DNA from: Limnohabitans planktonicus II-D5
GTDB taxonomy: Bacteria > Pseudomonadota > Gammaproteobacteria > Burkholderiales > Burkholderiaceae_C
Assembly: GCF_001270065.2 (NCBI RefSeq)
Contig: NZ_LFYT02000006.1
Span: 62,001-126,000, forward strand
Direction: 5' to 3'
Length of the DNA: 64,000 nucleotides
Shown: piece after piece, positions 45,490 to 54,960 of the stretch
How the letters are laid out: each line of letters begins with the position of its first letter
Numbering within the stretch: the first letter of the stretch is position 1
Program-made: the position numbers and the translations under genes
The notes under the pieces: model-generated
The model's input: only the letters and a program-made list of their open reading frames with translations
The model's database searches: none
What the model was told of the DNA's origin: nothing

Positions 45490-46185
45490 ATGACCTCGCT
45501 CATCCATTGCTCCAAACTCATGCCCCAAGGCCGAGGCCTCGCCCGCGTACTGATCCAACGTGCCACCACCATCACCCTGGACTGGGACACCCGCCAAAAA
45601 AGCCGCTTTGATGCCACCGACAGCCAAGGCCGCGCTCTGGGCGTGTTTTTGCCCCGTGGCACCGTGGTGCGCGGCGGTGATGTGTTGGTGGCCGAAGACG
45701 GCTCGCTGGTGCGGGTAGAGGCCGCGCCGCAAGCCGTGCTGCGCATCACTGCTTGCTCAGAACACGGCTCGCCCTTTGACCTGACCCGCGCCGCCTATCA
45801 CTTGGGCAACCGCCATGTGCCGATTGAGCTGCAACCCGACCACCTGAAGATCGAGCCCGACCATGTGCTGGCCGACATGCTGCGCGCCATGCACATGACG
45901 GTGATCGAGGTGTCTGAATCCTTTGAGCCCGAAAACGGTGCCTATGGAGACCATGGCGGGTCCTCACACGGGCATGGGCATGATCATGGTCACAGTCACG
46001 AACAGGGTCATACGGGTCATGCACACGCTGCCCACGCCGAGCCCCATGTGCACGGTCCCGACTGCCAGCACGAACATGCGGCCCCGGCAGCAACACCGCC
46101 AGCAGGCAAGCGCATCGCCATCCCGGTCCGCGCCGCGCCTGCTGAACCGCACGTACATGGCCCCGGCTGCGGTCATGGGCACTGA
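45490..46185 (+). CDS. ureE: Urease accessory protein UreE (nickel metallochaperone, His-rich tail)
   Basis: A 231-residue UreE. The peptide-binding N-terminal domain ([56 protein letters not shown]) and the metal-binding domain with [10 protein letters not shown] are clear. The C-terminal 80 residues are extremely His-rich ([15 protein letters not shown], later [11 protein letters not shown] and [11 protein letters not shown]), able to store several nickel ions. It hands nickel to UreG. Its last codons overlap the start of ureF by 11 bases. Confidence 0.95.
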   Translation: MTSLIHCSKLMPQGRGLARVLIQRATTITLDWDTRQKSRFDATDSQGRALGVFLPRGTVVRGGDVLVAEDGSLVRVEAAPQAVLRITACSEHGSPFDLTRAAYHLGNRHVPIELQPDHLKIEPDHVLADMLRAMHMTVIEVSESFEPENGAYGDHGGSSHGHGHDHGHSHEQGHTGHAHAAHAEPHVHGPDCQHEHAAPAATPPAGKRIAIPVRAAPAEPHVHGPGCGHGH

Positions 46186-46864
46186 GACCGCGCCCTCGGC
46201 CCTGCTGCAACTGATCTGGCTCGCCTCGCCTGCGCTGCCGATTGGTGGCTTCTCGTATTCCGAAGGGCTGGAAGCCGCCATCGATCAAGGCCTGGTGCAC
46301 AACGAAGCCAGCGCCACCGATTGGGTGGTGGACCAGCTGCACCTGACGCAGTCGCGTGGCGACATGGCTGTGGTGGCGCAGGCCATTCCGGCTTGGCAGC
46401 GCATGGACACGCAACGCCTGAAAGCGCTGAACGACTGGGTGATGGCCACCCGCGAAACCGCTGAAATGCGCTTGCAAGCCGAGCAGATGGGCCGCTCCTT
46501 GCTCGACTGGCTGCGCAACCTGCAGCAAGCCAGCGACGCACAATTGCAATGCTGCGCCCAACTGCCCCCCACTTACCCGCTGGCCATGGCGCTGGCTTTG
46601 TCTCTGGCGCAAGCGCCACTCGACCAAGCCCTTCAAGCGGTCGCCTTTGGCTGGGCCGAAAACATGACCCAGGCCGCGCTCAAGGCCGTGCCCCTGGGCC
46701 AAAGCGCCGGGCAGCGCATGCTGGCGCGGCTGGCCCGCGAAATTCCGCAGGCGGTGCAAACCGCCTTGCACCTGAACGATGAAGACCGCCAAGCCTTCAG
46801 CCCCATGCTGGCCATCTTGTCGTCCCGCCACGAAACCCAATACTCCCGGATCTTCCGCTCATGA
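46175..46864 (+). CDS. ureF: Urease accessory protein UreF
   Basis: A 229-residue all-helical Ure[33 protein letters not shown] near the start and [50 protein letters not shown] later. It joins UreD and UreG in the activation complex and gates the GTPase. The start [10 protein letters not shown] at 46175 lies inside the end of ureE, and its TGA overlaps the ureG ATG. Confidence 0.95.
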   Translation: MGTETAPSALLQLIWLASPALPIGGFSYSEGLEAAIDQGLVHNEASATDWVVDQLHLTQSRGDMAVVAQAIPAWQRMDTQRLKALNDWVMATRETAEMRLQAEQMGRSLLDWLRNLQQASDAQLQCCAQLPPTYPLAMALALSLAQAPLDQALQAVAFGWAENMTQAALKAVPLGQSAGQRMLARLAREIPQAVQTALHLNDEDRQAFSPMLAILSSRHETQYSRIFRS

Positions 46865-47517
46865 CTTCAGCACTGCACCACATCCCCCACCGTACCAAAA
46901 AACTGCCACCCCTGCGCGTGGGCATTGGCGGGCCTGTGGGCTCCGGCAAAACCACACTGCTGGAGATGCTGTGCAAAAACATGCGCGAGCGCTGGGACCT
47001 GATCGCCATCACCAACGACATCTACACCAAGGAAGACCAGCGCTTGCTCACGGTGAGCGGCGCGTTGCCAGCGGAACGCATCATGGGCGTAGAAACCGGC
47101 GGCTGCCCCCACACCGCCATCCGCGAAGACGCCTCGATCAACCTCGAAGCGATCGACCGCATGCTCGAGAAGTTTCCCAATGCCGATGTGGTGTTCATCG
47201 AAAGCGGTGGCGACAACCTGGCCGCCACCTTCAGCCCGGAACTCTCCGACCTGACGATTTACGTGATCGACGTGGCCGCAGGCGAAAAGATTCCCCGCAA
47301 AGGCGGGCCCGGCATCACCAAGAGCGATTTGTTTGTCATCAACAAGACCGACCTGGCCCCGCATGTGGGGGCCGATTTGCAAGTCATGCGCGACGACACC
47401 CAGCGCATGCGCCCCAACCCCGAAACCCGCCCCTGGGTGATGACCAACCTGAAAACCTTGGACGGCCTGGCCGAAGTGGTGGCCTTCATCGAAAAGCGCG
47501 GCATGCTGAGTTTTTGA
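46861..47517 (+). CDS. ureG: Urease accessory GTPase UreG
   Basis: A 218-residue SIMIBI-class GTPase. P-loop [16 protein letters not shown] (about 22-37), the nickel-binding CPH motif in [34 protein letters not shown] and the base-recognition [12 protein letters not shown] are intact. It binds nickel from UreE and releases it to urease upon GTP hydrolysis. Last gene of the ure operon; REP-like palindromes follow. Confidence 0.97.
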   Translation: MTSALHHIPHRTKKLPPLRVGIGGPVGSGKTTLLEMLCKNMRERWDLIAITNDIYTKEDQRLLTVSGALPAERIMGVETGGCPHTAIREDASINLEAIDRMLEKFPNADVVFIESGGDNLAATFSPELSDLTIYVIDVAAGEKIPRKGGPGITKSDLFVINKTDLAPHVGADLQVMRDDTQRMRPNPETRPWVMTNLKTLDGLAEVVAFIEKRGMLSF

Positions 47518-47551
47518 TTCGGCCCCGTGAAGAATTCAAAGGATTGGCTGT

Positions 47552-47628
47552 TGTAGGTCGGTGGCTTCAGCCCCGACATGCAGCCTCAGTCGCAGCCAGT
47601 CATGTCGGGGCTGAAGCCACCGACCTAC
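47552..47628. repeat. REP-like palindrome pair downstream of ureG
   Basis: TGTAGGTCGGTGGCTTCAGC plus CCCGACATG (47552-47580) and its inverted mate CATGTCGGGGCTGAAGCC plus ACCGACCTAC (47601-47628) form a long hairpin between the convergent ureG and SDR genes. The same unit occurs at 41268 and, in variant form, at 37503. It may act as a bidirectional transcript end. Confidence 0.75.
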
Positions 47629-47675
47629 GGGGTTCAAACATCAGCGTACCGCATCAATAAAACAGCCTCCTCAGC

Positions 47676-48575
47676 TCAATGGCCACCATCGGCCATGAAG
47701 GACTGAAAAGCGGTGATCGAATCCACATGGGTTTGCCCCTCCAAATCCAACAATTGCGCCCAGACCTGCTCCATGTCGGTACCCGCCACCGACGGGGTCT
47801 CCACCGGCCAGGATCTGGCATAACGCCCCCCACCCGCCACCAGCACCTGGCCGTTGATGGTGCACTCGGGACTGAGCAACCAGGCCGCTGCTGGGGCCAG
47901 CGCTTCGGGGGCCAGCACATCCGCCCAAGCAGGCGGCAAATGCGATGCGGTCATTTGCGAATGCGCATAGGGCGACAAGGCATTGCAATGGATGCCGTGC
48001 TTGACGCCCTCGAGCGCCAGCGAGCGCATCAGGGATTCGATCGCCCCTTTGGAGGCGGCATAAGCCGTCAAGCCGTGGTTGCCAAATCGGCCAGCACTCG
48101 ACGTGCTGACCAGGGCGCGGCCATAGCGCTGGGCACGGAACACGGGCCAGGCCGCGTGCAACAAGGACAAGGTGCTGACCACGCCCGAGTCGATGATGGT
48201 TCTGAGTTCATTCAGGCTCAGGGTATGGAAGGCCGCCTGCTGGGCCACGGCCGCATTGGCGTACACCATGTCCAGGCGACCCCATGCGTTCATGGCCTGC
48301 TCGACCATGCGAACGCCTGCATCGGGGTCGAGCGCATCGTCATGGTTGGCAAGCGCTTGCCCGCCTTGCGCGCGGATCATGGCCACCACCTGTGCGGCAC
48401 TGGTCTGCTCATCCAGCTCTCCCGGATGACGCCGGTTGTTGACCAGCACCTTGGCCCCACGGCTGGCCAATTGCAGGCTGACCGCCCGGCCGATGCCTTT
48501 GCCCGCGCCGGTCACGATGACCACACGCCCTGTCAATGCGTTGGAGGTGGGGGTGGCTTGGCTTGCTTGGTTCAT
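47676..48575 (-). CDS. Short-chain dehydrogenase/reductase (HSD17B4-like)
   Basis: A 299-residue SDR. NAD(P)-binding TGAGKGIG (22-29), NNRR after the second strand, YANAAV, the catalytic serine in LVSTSS and Y172-x-x-x-K176 (YAASK) are present. A C-terminal extension of about 50 residues (after GQVLVAGGGRYARSW) resembles bacterial relatives of the peroxisomal multifunctional 3-hydroxyacyl-CoA dehydrogenase. AGAGGAG precedes ATG 48575. It is divergent from the carotenoid-oxygenase-family operon and could supply the hydroxyacyl oxidation step that the operon lacks. Confidence 0.87.
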   Translation of the reverse strand: MNQASQATPTSNALTGRVVIVTGAGKGIGRAVSLQLASRGAKVLVNNRRHPGELDEQTSAAQVVAMIRAQGGQALANHDDALDPDAGVRMVEQAMNAWGRLDMVYANAAVAQQAAFHTLSLNELRTIIDSGVVSTLSLLHAAWPVFRAQRYGRALVSTSSAGRFGNHGLTAYAASKGAIESLMRSLALEGVKHGIHCNALSPYAHSQMTASHLPPAWADVLAPEALAPAAAWLLSPECTINGQVLVAGGGRYARSWPVETPSVAGTDMEQVWAQLLDLEGQTHVDSITAFQSFMADGGH

Positions 48576-48670
48576 GAAATCTCCTCTTGCGAAAACCGGG
48601 CGCATCAGGGACTGGCACAAGGCCTGCCCGTGAAACCAAACTGGATTGAATGCGGGAAGTGCGCGATTAA

Positions 48671-48690
48671 GTAGTCACCTACGTTACTAC
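48671..48690. promoter_or_regulatory. Inverted repeat in the gap between the SDR gene and the dioxygenase operon
   Basis: GTAGT-N10-ACTAC lies midway in the 198-base divergent gap. A looser inverted repeat (GAACT ... AGTTC, 48721-48741) lies nearer the dioxygenase gene. Either could bind the HxlR regulator encoded in the operon, but this is only positional inference. Confidence 0.3.
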
Positions 48691-48773
48691 CCATCCGCTC
48701 AAGCCCCATTGCTTTCCTTGCTGAACTGACTTAACCTGAGTTCATTAGAGACAGTAATCAACTTGGGGACGAG

Positions 48774-50270
48774 ATGACCATCGACATTGTGAACACCCTC
48801 ACCAGCGACTTGGAACCGGGCGACCACCCCTATCTTCAGGGCGCTTGGACACCCTTGCTCGAAGAAGTCAACGCGACCGACCTGAAGGTTCTGGAAGGCA
48901 CGATTCCGCTGGACATCGATGGCGTCTATTTGCGCAACACCGAAAACCCGGTCTTGCAAGCCAAGGGCAAGTACCACCCCTTCGATGGCGATGGCATGCT
49001 GCACATGGCCGCTTTCAAAAATGGCAAGGTCAGCTACCGCAACCGCTTCATCCAAACCAAGGGCCTGCAAGCCGAACTCGAAGCCGGGCGCGCCCTGTGG
49101 GCAGGCCTGATGGAAGACCCTGCCTTGTCCGAGCGCGCAGGCTGGGGCGCTCACGGCAGCCTCAAGGATTCGTCGAGCACCGATGTGGTGGTGCATGCCG
49201 GACGCGCCTTGACCACGTTTTACCAATGCGGCGAAGGCTACCGTGTCGATCCGATGAACCTGACGCACGAAGGCATCCCGCCCTGGTCGCCGCTCGACGG
49301 CATTTCTGCGCATTGCAAGGTGGACGAAAGCAATGGTGAGTTGCTGTTTTTCAACTACTCCAAACACGCGCCCTACATGCACTACGGCGTGGTCGACAAG
49401 CACGACAAGCTGGTGCATTACGTGCCCATTCCCTTGCCAGGCCCGCGCTTGCCGCACGACATGGCTTACACCGAAAACTACGCCATCCTCAACGACTTTC
49501 CTCTGTACTGGGACCCCGAGTTGCTGAAACAAGGCAAGCATGTGGTGCGCTTTTTCAAAGACACGCCCTCACGCATTGCCATCATTCCACGGCGCGGCCA
49601 GCCCCAAGACATCGTCTGGTTTGAAGCCGCCCCCACCTTTGTGCTGCACTGGCTCAATGCCTACGAAGAGGGCGACGAGATCGTGCTCGACGGCTATTTC
49701 CAGGACAACCCCATGCCGCGCAATTACGAAGGCGCGCCCGCGGGTTACGAACGCATGATGTCGTATCTGGATCAGAAAAAAATGGGCTGCCACCTGCACC
49801 GCTGGCGCTTCAACCTGAAAACCGGCAAGACCACGGAAAAGCGTCTGGACGAGCGCATTCTGGAGTTCGGCATGTTCAACCAGCGCTACGCCACAAAGCC
49901 TTACCGTTACGCCTACAGCGCCGTACAAGTGCCCGGCTGGTTCTTGTTTCATGGCTATGTCAAACACGACTTGCAAACCGGCGACTCCTGGGAAATCCGC
50001 TTGCCCGAAGGCCAATACGCCAGCGAAGCACCCTTTGCCCCGCGCGTGAATGCGAAGGACGAAGACGACGGTTACCTGGTGAGCTTCATCACCAACGAAA
50101 AAACCCAGCGCTCGGAAATCATCCTGATCGACTCCAAGAAGTTTGAAGCCGGCCCAGTCTGCCGCATCGAGTTGCCGCACAAACTGTGCAGCGGCACGCA
50201 TGCCTGCTGGGCCAGCGGGGCTGATTTGGAAAGTGGCGGCTTGCTGTCCGGCCAGCCACGCTCAAGCTGA
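48774..50270 (+). CDS. Carotenoid-cleavage-dioxygenase (RPE65/lignostilbene dioxygenase) family protein 1
   Basis: A 498-residue seven-bladed propeller enzyme. The four iron-binding histidines are placed as in the family: H180 (ISAHCKVD), H228 (RLPHDMAYT), H292 (FVLHWLNAYEEGD) and H476 (SGTHACW). GKYHPFDGDGMLHM and VSYRNRF near the N-terminus are family features. These enzymes split a carbon-carbon double bond with oxygen to give two carbonyls. At the position where lignostilbene dioxygenases keep ALKED, it reads TTFYQ, so a phenolic stilbene may not be the substrate. No signal peptide. First gene of the plus-strand catabolic operon. Confidence 0.9.
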   Translation: MTIDIVNTLTSDLEPGDHPYLQGAWTPLLEEVNATDLKVLEGTIPLDIDGVYLRNTENPVLQAKGKYHPFDGDGMLHMAAFKNGKVSYRNRFIQTKGLQAELEAGRALWAGLMEDPALSERAGWGAHGSLKDSSSTDVVVHAGRALTTFYQCGEGYRVDPMNLTHEGIPPWSPLDGISAHCKVDESNGELLFFNYSKHAPYMHYGVVDKHDKLVHYVPIPLPGPRLPHDMAYTENYAILNDFPLYWDPELLKQGKHVVRFFKDTPSRIAIIPRRGQPQDIVWFEAAPTFVLHWLNAYEEGDEIVLDGYFQDNPMPRNYEGAPAGYERMMSYLDQKKMGCHLHRWRFNLKTGKTTEKRLDERILEFGMFNQRYATKPYRYAYSAVQVPGWFLFHGYVKHDLQTGDSWEIRLPEGQYASEAPFAPRVNAKDEDDGYLVSFITNEKTQRSEIILIDSKKFEAGPVCRIELPHKLCSGTHACWASGADLESGGLLSGQPRSS

Positions 50271-50332
50271 CCACCGCCGACACAAAACCCTCTCATTTTT
50301 TGCCGTCACCCCTTACACGCTCGGAGAACACC

Positions 50333-51808
50333 ATGGGACTTGAAACACTGGTTGATGTACCCCCTTACCTCATTGACAACCCCAACCTCCAAGGCGGTTT
50401 TGCGCCAATCAAGGAAGAGTTGGTCGTCAGTGATTTTGAGGTGATTGGTGAGATTCCCAAAGACTTCAGCGGCATGTACGTGCGCAACGGACCCGTTCCG
50501 CAGTTCACCCCCAAGGGCAAATACCACTGGTACGACGGCGATGGCATGTTGCATGCCGTCCATTTCCGCAACGGCCAGGTCACTTACCGCAACCGCTGGG
50601 TCGACACCGAAGGCTTGCAGGCCGATCAGGCCGCCGGAGAAAGCCTCCGGCCAGGGCTCAAGCAGCGCTTGCCCGAGGGCGTCTTGCCAGACGACGCCCT
50701 GAAAAACACCTCCAACACCGATGTGAAATACCACAACGGCAAATTGCTCTCCATGTGGTACCGGGGCGGCGCGGTTTACCAAGTGGACCCCTTGTCGCTG
50801 GAGACCGTGGGCAAGCTCGAATCGGATCCACGACTGAAGGGTTTGCAAATTTCCGCGCACTCCCGCGTGGATGAACGCACGGGCGAGTACATGTTTTTTG
50901 CCTATGGCAACAAACACCCTTACATGCATTACGGCGCAATGAGCGCCAACGGCGAGTTGCAAACCCTGATTCCCGTTGAATTGCCGGGCCCCCGTTTGCC
51001 GCATGACATGGCCATCACGGCCAACTACAGCATCCTGCATGACTTCCCGTTGATCAACAACCCCGAGGCCTTGAAGGCGGGTCGTTACAGCCTGGAATTC
51101 CACCCCGAATGGAAGTCGCGTTTTGCCGTCGTCCCACGCCACGGCAGCGCACAAGACATCCGCTGGTTTGAAGCCGACCCTCGCTACATGCTGCATGTGG
51201 CCAACGCTTGGGAAGAAGTCAACGACAAGGGCGAAACCGAAATCGTGATGCTGGGCACGCCCTACACCATGCCCAAGCAGTTTGACGGCAGCCTGGATGT
51301 CAAGCGCTTGCTGTTCACCATTGGCACCCAAGGCACCGATTACGAGTTCTACCAATGGCGTTTCAACCTGGCCACAGGCAAGACCCGCGAAAGCGTGGTG
51401 GACGACATCCTGAACACCGAGTTCCCGATGATCAACGCCTGGTACCAAGGCCACAAAAACCGCTACACCTACCATGTGCTGATGGGCCGTGCGCGCACCG
51501 TGGAGCAACCCCACTTTGCAGGTTTGGCCAAGTACGACCTGGAAACCGGCAGCGCGGTGACTTACCACCCCGGCGAAGGTTACTGGTTCAGTGAGGCACC
51601 TTTTGCCCCGCGTGACAACCCGCAGGCAGAAGACGATGGCTACCTGATCGGCTTTGTCTGGAACGGCCTGGAAGACCGCTCGGAAGTTTGGATCATCGAT
51701 GCACAACACGTGGGCAATGGGCCGGTGGCTCGGGTCATCTTGCCGCAGCGCGTGCCCCATGGCTTTCACAGCACCTGGGTGCGTGAATCCCTCTTGCCCA
51801 CCGCTTGA
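50333..51808 (+). CDS. Carotenoid-cleavage-dioxygenase (RPE65/lignostilbene dioxygenase) family protein 2
   Basis: A 491-residue paralogue of the preceding gene with the iron histidines H176 (ISAHSRVD), H224 (RLPHDMAIT), H288 (YMLHVANAWEE) and H479 (HGFHSTW). It is clearly diverged from protein 1 (for example KGKYHWYDGDGMLHAVHF and TYRNRWVDTEG), so the two probably handle different substrates or successive cuts. The ALKED-like position reads LSMWYRG. CGGAGAA lies ahead of ATG 50333. The lipocalin-like gene starts 4 bases past its stop. Confidence 0.92.
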   Translation: MGLETLVDVPPYLIDNPNLQGGFAPIKEELVVSDFEVIGEIPKDFSGMYVRNGPVPQFTPKGKYHWYDGDGMLHAVHFRNGQVTYRNRWVDTEGLQADQAAGESLRPGLKQRLPEGVLPDDALKNTSNTDVKYHNGKLLSMWYRGGAVYQVDPLSLETVGKLESDPRLKGLQISAHSRVDERTGEYMFFAYGNKHPYMHYGAMSANGELQTLIPVELPGPRLPHDMAITANYSILHDFPLINNPEALKAGRYSLEFHPEWKSRFAVVPRHGSAQDIRWFEADPRYMLHVANAWEEVNDKGETEIVMLGTPYTMPKQFDGSLDVKRLLFTIGTQGTDYEFYQWRFNLATGKTRESVVDDILNTEFPMINAWYQGHKNRYTYHVLMGRARTVEQPHFAGLAKYDLETGSAVTYHPGEGYWFSEAPFAPRDNPQAEDDGYLIGFVWNGLEDRSEVWIIDAQHVGNGPVARVILPQRVPHGFHSTWVRESLLPTA

Positions 51809-51812
51809 TGGC

Positions 51813-52289
51813 ATGGCGCAGCAGATGAACACAGCTGTCAAACCCCCCACGGCGCAAGACCTGCACGGCGTTTGGACCTTGGTGCGCTGGGAAATCACCT
51901 ACGACGATGGTCGCCCCACCACCTACCCCTTTGGCCCGGATGCCACCGGCCTGATCCAGTACACACACGACGGCGGCATGGCCGCTTGCATTGCCCGCGC
52001 AGGCCGTGTGCCCTTGTCCAGCGCCAGCGTGCGCAGCGCGCCTGAGGCCGAACGCCTGGCCGCGTTTGAGAGTTTCTTTCAGTACGCCGGGCGTTATGAA
52101 GTGCGTCAACACGAAGGCCGGGCCCAAGTGGTTCACCACGTCAGCCATGCGCTGAACCCCAATTTTGTGGGCAGCGACCAAATTCGCAACATGGACTTTG
52201 CAGCCGATGGCACGCTGACCCTGTCGGCATCCGACCCGGTGCCCGGCAGCACCACCTTGCGCCACCACCGACTGATCTGGAGACGTTGA
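51813..52289 (+). CDS. Lipocalin-like domain protein
   Basis: A 158-residue protein of the small lipocalin-like family (LHGVWTLVRWEITYDDGRPTTYPFGPDATGLIQYTHDGGMAACIAR, later RYEVRQHEGRAQVVHHVSHALNPNFVGSDQIR). These beta-barrels bind hydrophobic small molecules or act in their catabolism; several occur in aromatic or terpenoid degradation clusters. ATG 51813 is 4 bases after the dioxygenase stop; ATG 51825 is an equally possible start and no clear ribosome site decides. Its TGA overlaps the paaN-type start codon by one base. Confidence 0.8.
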   Translation: MAQQMNTAVKPPTAQDLHGVWTLVRWEITYDDGRPTTYPFGPDATGLIQYTHDGGMAACIARAGRVPLSSASVRSAPEAERLAAFESFFQYAGRYEVRQHEGRAQVVHHVSHALNPNFVGSDQIRNMDFAADGTLTLSASDPVPGSTTLRHHRLIWRR

Positions 52290-53989
52290 TGACCCTCTTC
52301 GAAAAGCACCAAGCCCGCTTTGAGCAGGCCCAGCAAGCCTGTGCCACGCGCCACTGCTGGAGTCCTTACCCGGAAATGCCCGACAAGTACCCCGAGGCTG
52401 CGCATGCCAAAAGCGCTGGCCTTGCCGCTTTCGAACAGCACCTGAAAAACGGCCGGTTTGAACTGGACCAACCCGGCATCACGAACTGGATCGGCGAAGA
52501 AATATCGCCTTACACCCAGCAAGCGCTGGGTGTGGTCTACCCGCAATCGGACATCAACACCCTGTTCGACGCGGCCGAAAAAGCGATGGACAGCTGGGCA
52601 CAAGCGCCTTACACGCAGCGCATCGGCGTGCTGATGGAAGTGCTCGAAGTTTTGTACCGTGACCACCTGTTTGAGGTCTTGCACGCAGTCATGCACACCG
52701 CAGGGCAAAGCTACAACATGGCCTATGCCGGCTCGGGCGTGAACGCGCTCGACCGCAGCATTGAAGCCTTGGTGTATTCCGAACAAGCCATGCGTTCGGT
52801 GGCCCCTTCGGCACACTGGTCCAGGCGCTTTGGCAGCTCTGAGATCCACTTGCAAAAGACCTACCGCCTGGTGCCCCGTGGCACGGCCGTGTGTTTTTCC
52901 TGCGCGAGTTTTCCCACCTGGAACGCCTGGCCCTCCATGATGGCGAGCTTGGCCACCGGCAACCCGGTGATCCTCAAACCCCACCCGGCCACCGTGTTGC
53001 CCATGGCCATCACGGTCAAGGCCTTTCGCCAGGTGCTGCAGGCGGCAGGCTTTGACCCCAACCTGGTGACCCTGGCCATCGACACGACCAGCGAGCCGAT
53101 TGGCAAAGTGCTGATCAAACACCCCAAAACGGCCATCGTGGACTTCACCGGCAGTGTGCGTTTTGGCCAATGGGTGGAACAAAACGCCCACCCCGCATTG
53201 GCCTTCACCGAAACAGCCGGTTGCAACACCGTGGTGCTGGAATCGGCGCAAGACCTGGACGCGGCTTTGCGCAATCTGGCCACCACCATGTGCCTGTTCA
53301 GCGCGCAAATGTGCACCAGCCCGCAAAACATCTACATCCCCCAGTCGGGCGTGAACACACCGACAGGCACGGTGCCCTTCCACGAGGTCGCCCAACGGCT
53401 GGCCACGGCCGTGCAGGCCCTGACCTCGGACCCGAAAAAAGCGTCCATGATTTTGGCCACCATCCAGTCGCCACAAACCTTGGCTTTGCTGCAAGAGCTG
53501 CAAGCGCAAGGACAGCAGCGTGGCCAGGTGTTGCTGTCACCCCAGCCCTACACACACCCTGAATTTCCGGACGCCCGCACCAGCACGCCACTCATGCTGC
53601 AGGTCAGCACGCGCGAGCGTGACCTGTACGCCGAAGAGCGTTTCGGCCCGATCAGTTTTGTCATCGCGTGCGAGGACGCACAAGACGCGCTGAAACAAGC
53701 CACGCAAGACGCCCGCAGCCAAGGCGGTTTGACCGCATTTTTGTATTCCACGCGCGAAGACTTCATCGCCCAAGCCGAGGCCGCCTATGCCCGCGCAGGC
53801 GCGCAGCTGACCATCAACCTGGTGGGGGCGATGCCTTTGAACTTTGCAGCGGCTTACAGCGATTACCACGTCACGGGCCTGAACCCGGCAGGCAATGCGA
53901 CGCTGACCAACTTGGCATTTGTGGCCGGTCGGTTTGGCATTGTGCAGTCGCGCCGCCCGGTCACACCAGAAAGTGGCTCCACCCCATGA
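52289..53989 (+). CDS. PaaN-type aldehyde dehydrogenase
   Basis: A 566-residue aldehyde dehydrogenase of the Burkholderia-type PaaN group (no MaoC hydratase domain). The general-base glutamate is E308 in FTETAGCN and the catalytic cysteine C342 in LFSAQMCTSPQNIY; QKTYRLVPRGTAVCFSCASFPTWNAWPSMMASLATGNPVILKPHPATV is typical. PaaN proteins oxidise ring-opened aldehydes, but no other phenylacetate gene is present here. Next to two carbonyl-producing dioxygenases it probably oxidises their aldehyde product to an acid. The downstream gene starts within its stop codon. Confidence 0.88.
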   Translation: MTLFEKHQARFEQAQQACATRHCWSPYPEMPDKYPEAAHAKSAGLAAFEQHLKNGRFELDQPGITNWIGEEISPYTQQALGVVYPQSDINTLFDAAEKAMDSWAQAPYTQRIGVLMEVLEVLYRDHLFEVLHAVMHTAGQSYNMAYAGSGVNALDRSIEALVYSEQAMRSVAPSAHWSRRFGSSEIHLQKTYRLVPRGTAVCFSCASFPTWNAWPSMMASLATGNPVILKPHPATVLPMAITVKAFRQVLQAAGFDPNLVTLAIDTTSEPIGKVLIKHPKTAIVDFTGSVRFGQWVEQNAHPALAFTETAGCNTVVLESAQDLDAALRNLATTMCLFSAQMCTSPQNIYIPQSGVNTPTGTVPFHEVAQRLATAVQALTSDPKKASMILATIQSPQTLALLQELQAQGQQRGQVLLSPQPYTHPEFPDARTSTPLMLQVSTRERDLYAEERFGPISFVIACEDAQDALKQATQDARSQGGLTAFLYSTREDFIAQAEAAYARAGAQLTINLVGAMPLNFAAAYSDYHVTGLNPAGNATLTNLAFVAGRFGIVQSRRPVTPESGSTP

Positions 53990-54960
53990 CCCACCCGCGC
54001 CTGCCCCTGCGACTGCCGGTGTTTGCTGCGCCGATGTTTTTGATCTCGGGCCCCGAGATGGTCATGGCCGCTTGCAAGGCGGGCATTGTGGGGGCCTTTC
54101 CCACCCCCAATGCACGGCCTATTGAAAAACTCGATGAGTGGATGAAAACCATCACCGAAGGCTTGGCGGCTGCCCGTGATGTGCAAGGTGCAGACACCGT
54201 GGGCCCTTGGTGCGCCAACCTCGTCACCCACTCGTCCAACACCCGCCTGGCACAAGACCTGGAGTTGATTGCCCGCTACAAACCGCCCGTGGTGGTCACG
54301 GCCTTGGGCAGCCCCAAACCCGCCATCGAGGTGGTGCAGGGCTATGGCGGCCGGGTGTTCGCCGACGTCATCAACCTGACGCTGGCCCAAAAAGCCGTCA
54401 AGGCCGGGGCCGATGGCCTGGCTTGCGTCTCGGCGGGTGCAGGTGGCCACACCGGCTTTTTGTCACCATTTGCGTTTGTCAGCGCCATCCGCGAGTTCTT
54501 CGATGGCGAGGTGGTTTTGGGCGGCGGCATCAGCGACGGCTGGGGCATTGCTGGGGCCATCGCAGCAGGGGCTGATTATGTGTACATGGGCACGCGCTTC
54601 ATTCCTGCCCTTGAGAGCATGGCGCCCGAGGCCTACAAACAAATGGTCGTTGACAGCACGGTGGACGACCTGATCGTGAGCGCCGGGGTGACCGGCACCT
54701 CGGCCAGTTGGCTCAAGCCCTCGCTGCGACTGAACGGCCTGGACCCGGACAACATGCCCGACGCGCCTTCGCGCCAATACGACAGCAGCGCTTCCTTTGC
54801 GGGCAAGAAGTGGCTGGACGTTTGGGCCGCAGGGCAGGGCCTGGGCACCATCCACCAAACCGCCCCCATGGCCAGCATCGTCGATCAGTTGTCCCTCGAA
54901 TACACCACCGCCATGCAGCGCTTGCAAGCCCTGCCCTACCCCCAAAGGAGTTTCCAATGA
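53986..54960 (+). CDS. Nitronate-monooxygenase-family FMN protein
   Basis: A 324-residue TIM-barrel flavoprotein: LPVFAAPMFLISGPEMVMAACKAGIVGAFPT at the start, FMN/phosphate-binding SAGAGGHTGFLSPFAF, VVLGGGISDGWGIAGAIAAGADYVYMGTRF later. The family contains nitronate monooxygenases but also FabK-like enoyl reductases and other FMN enzymes, and in a beta-oxidation-like operon reduction of a double bond is as plausible as nitronate oxidation. ATGA overlaps with both neighbours show co-translation. Confidence 0.85.
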   Translation: MTHPRLPLRLPVFAAPMFLISGPEMVMAACKAGIVGAFPTPNARPIEKLDEWMKTITEGLAAARDVQGADTVGPWCANLVTHSSNTRLAQDLELIARYKPPVVVTALGSPKPAIEVVQGYGGRVFADVINLTLAQKAVKAGADGLACVSAGAGGHTGFLSPFAFVSAIREFFDGEVVLGGGISDGWGIAGAIAAGADYVYMGTRFIPALESMAPEAYKQMVVDSTVDDLIVSAGVTGTSASWLKPSLRLNGLDPDNMPDAPSRQYDSSASFAGKKWLDVWAAGQGLGTIHQTAPMASIVDQLSLEYTTAMQRLQALPYPQRSFQ

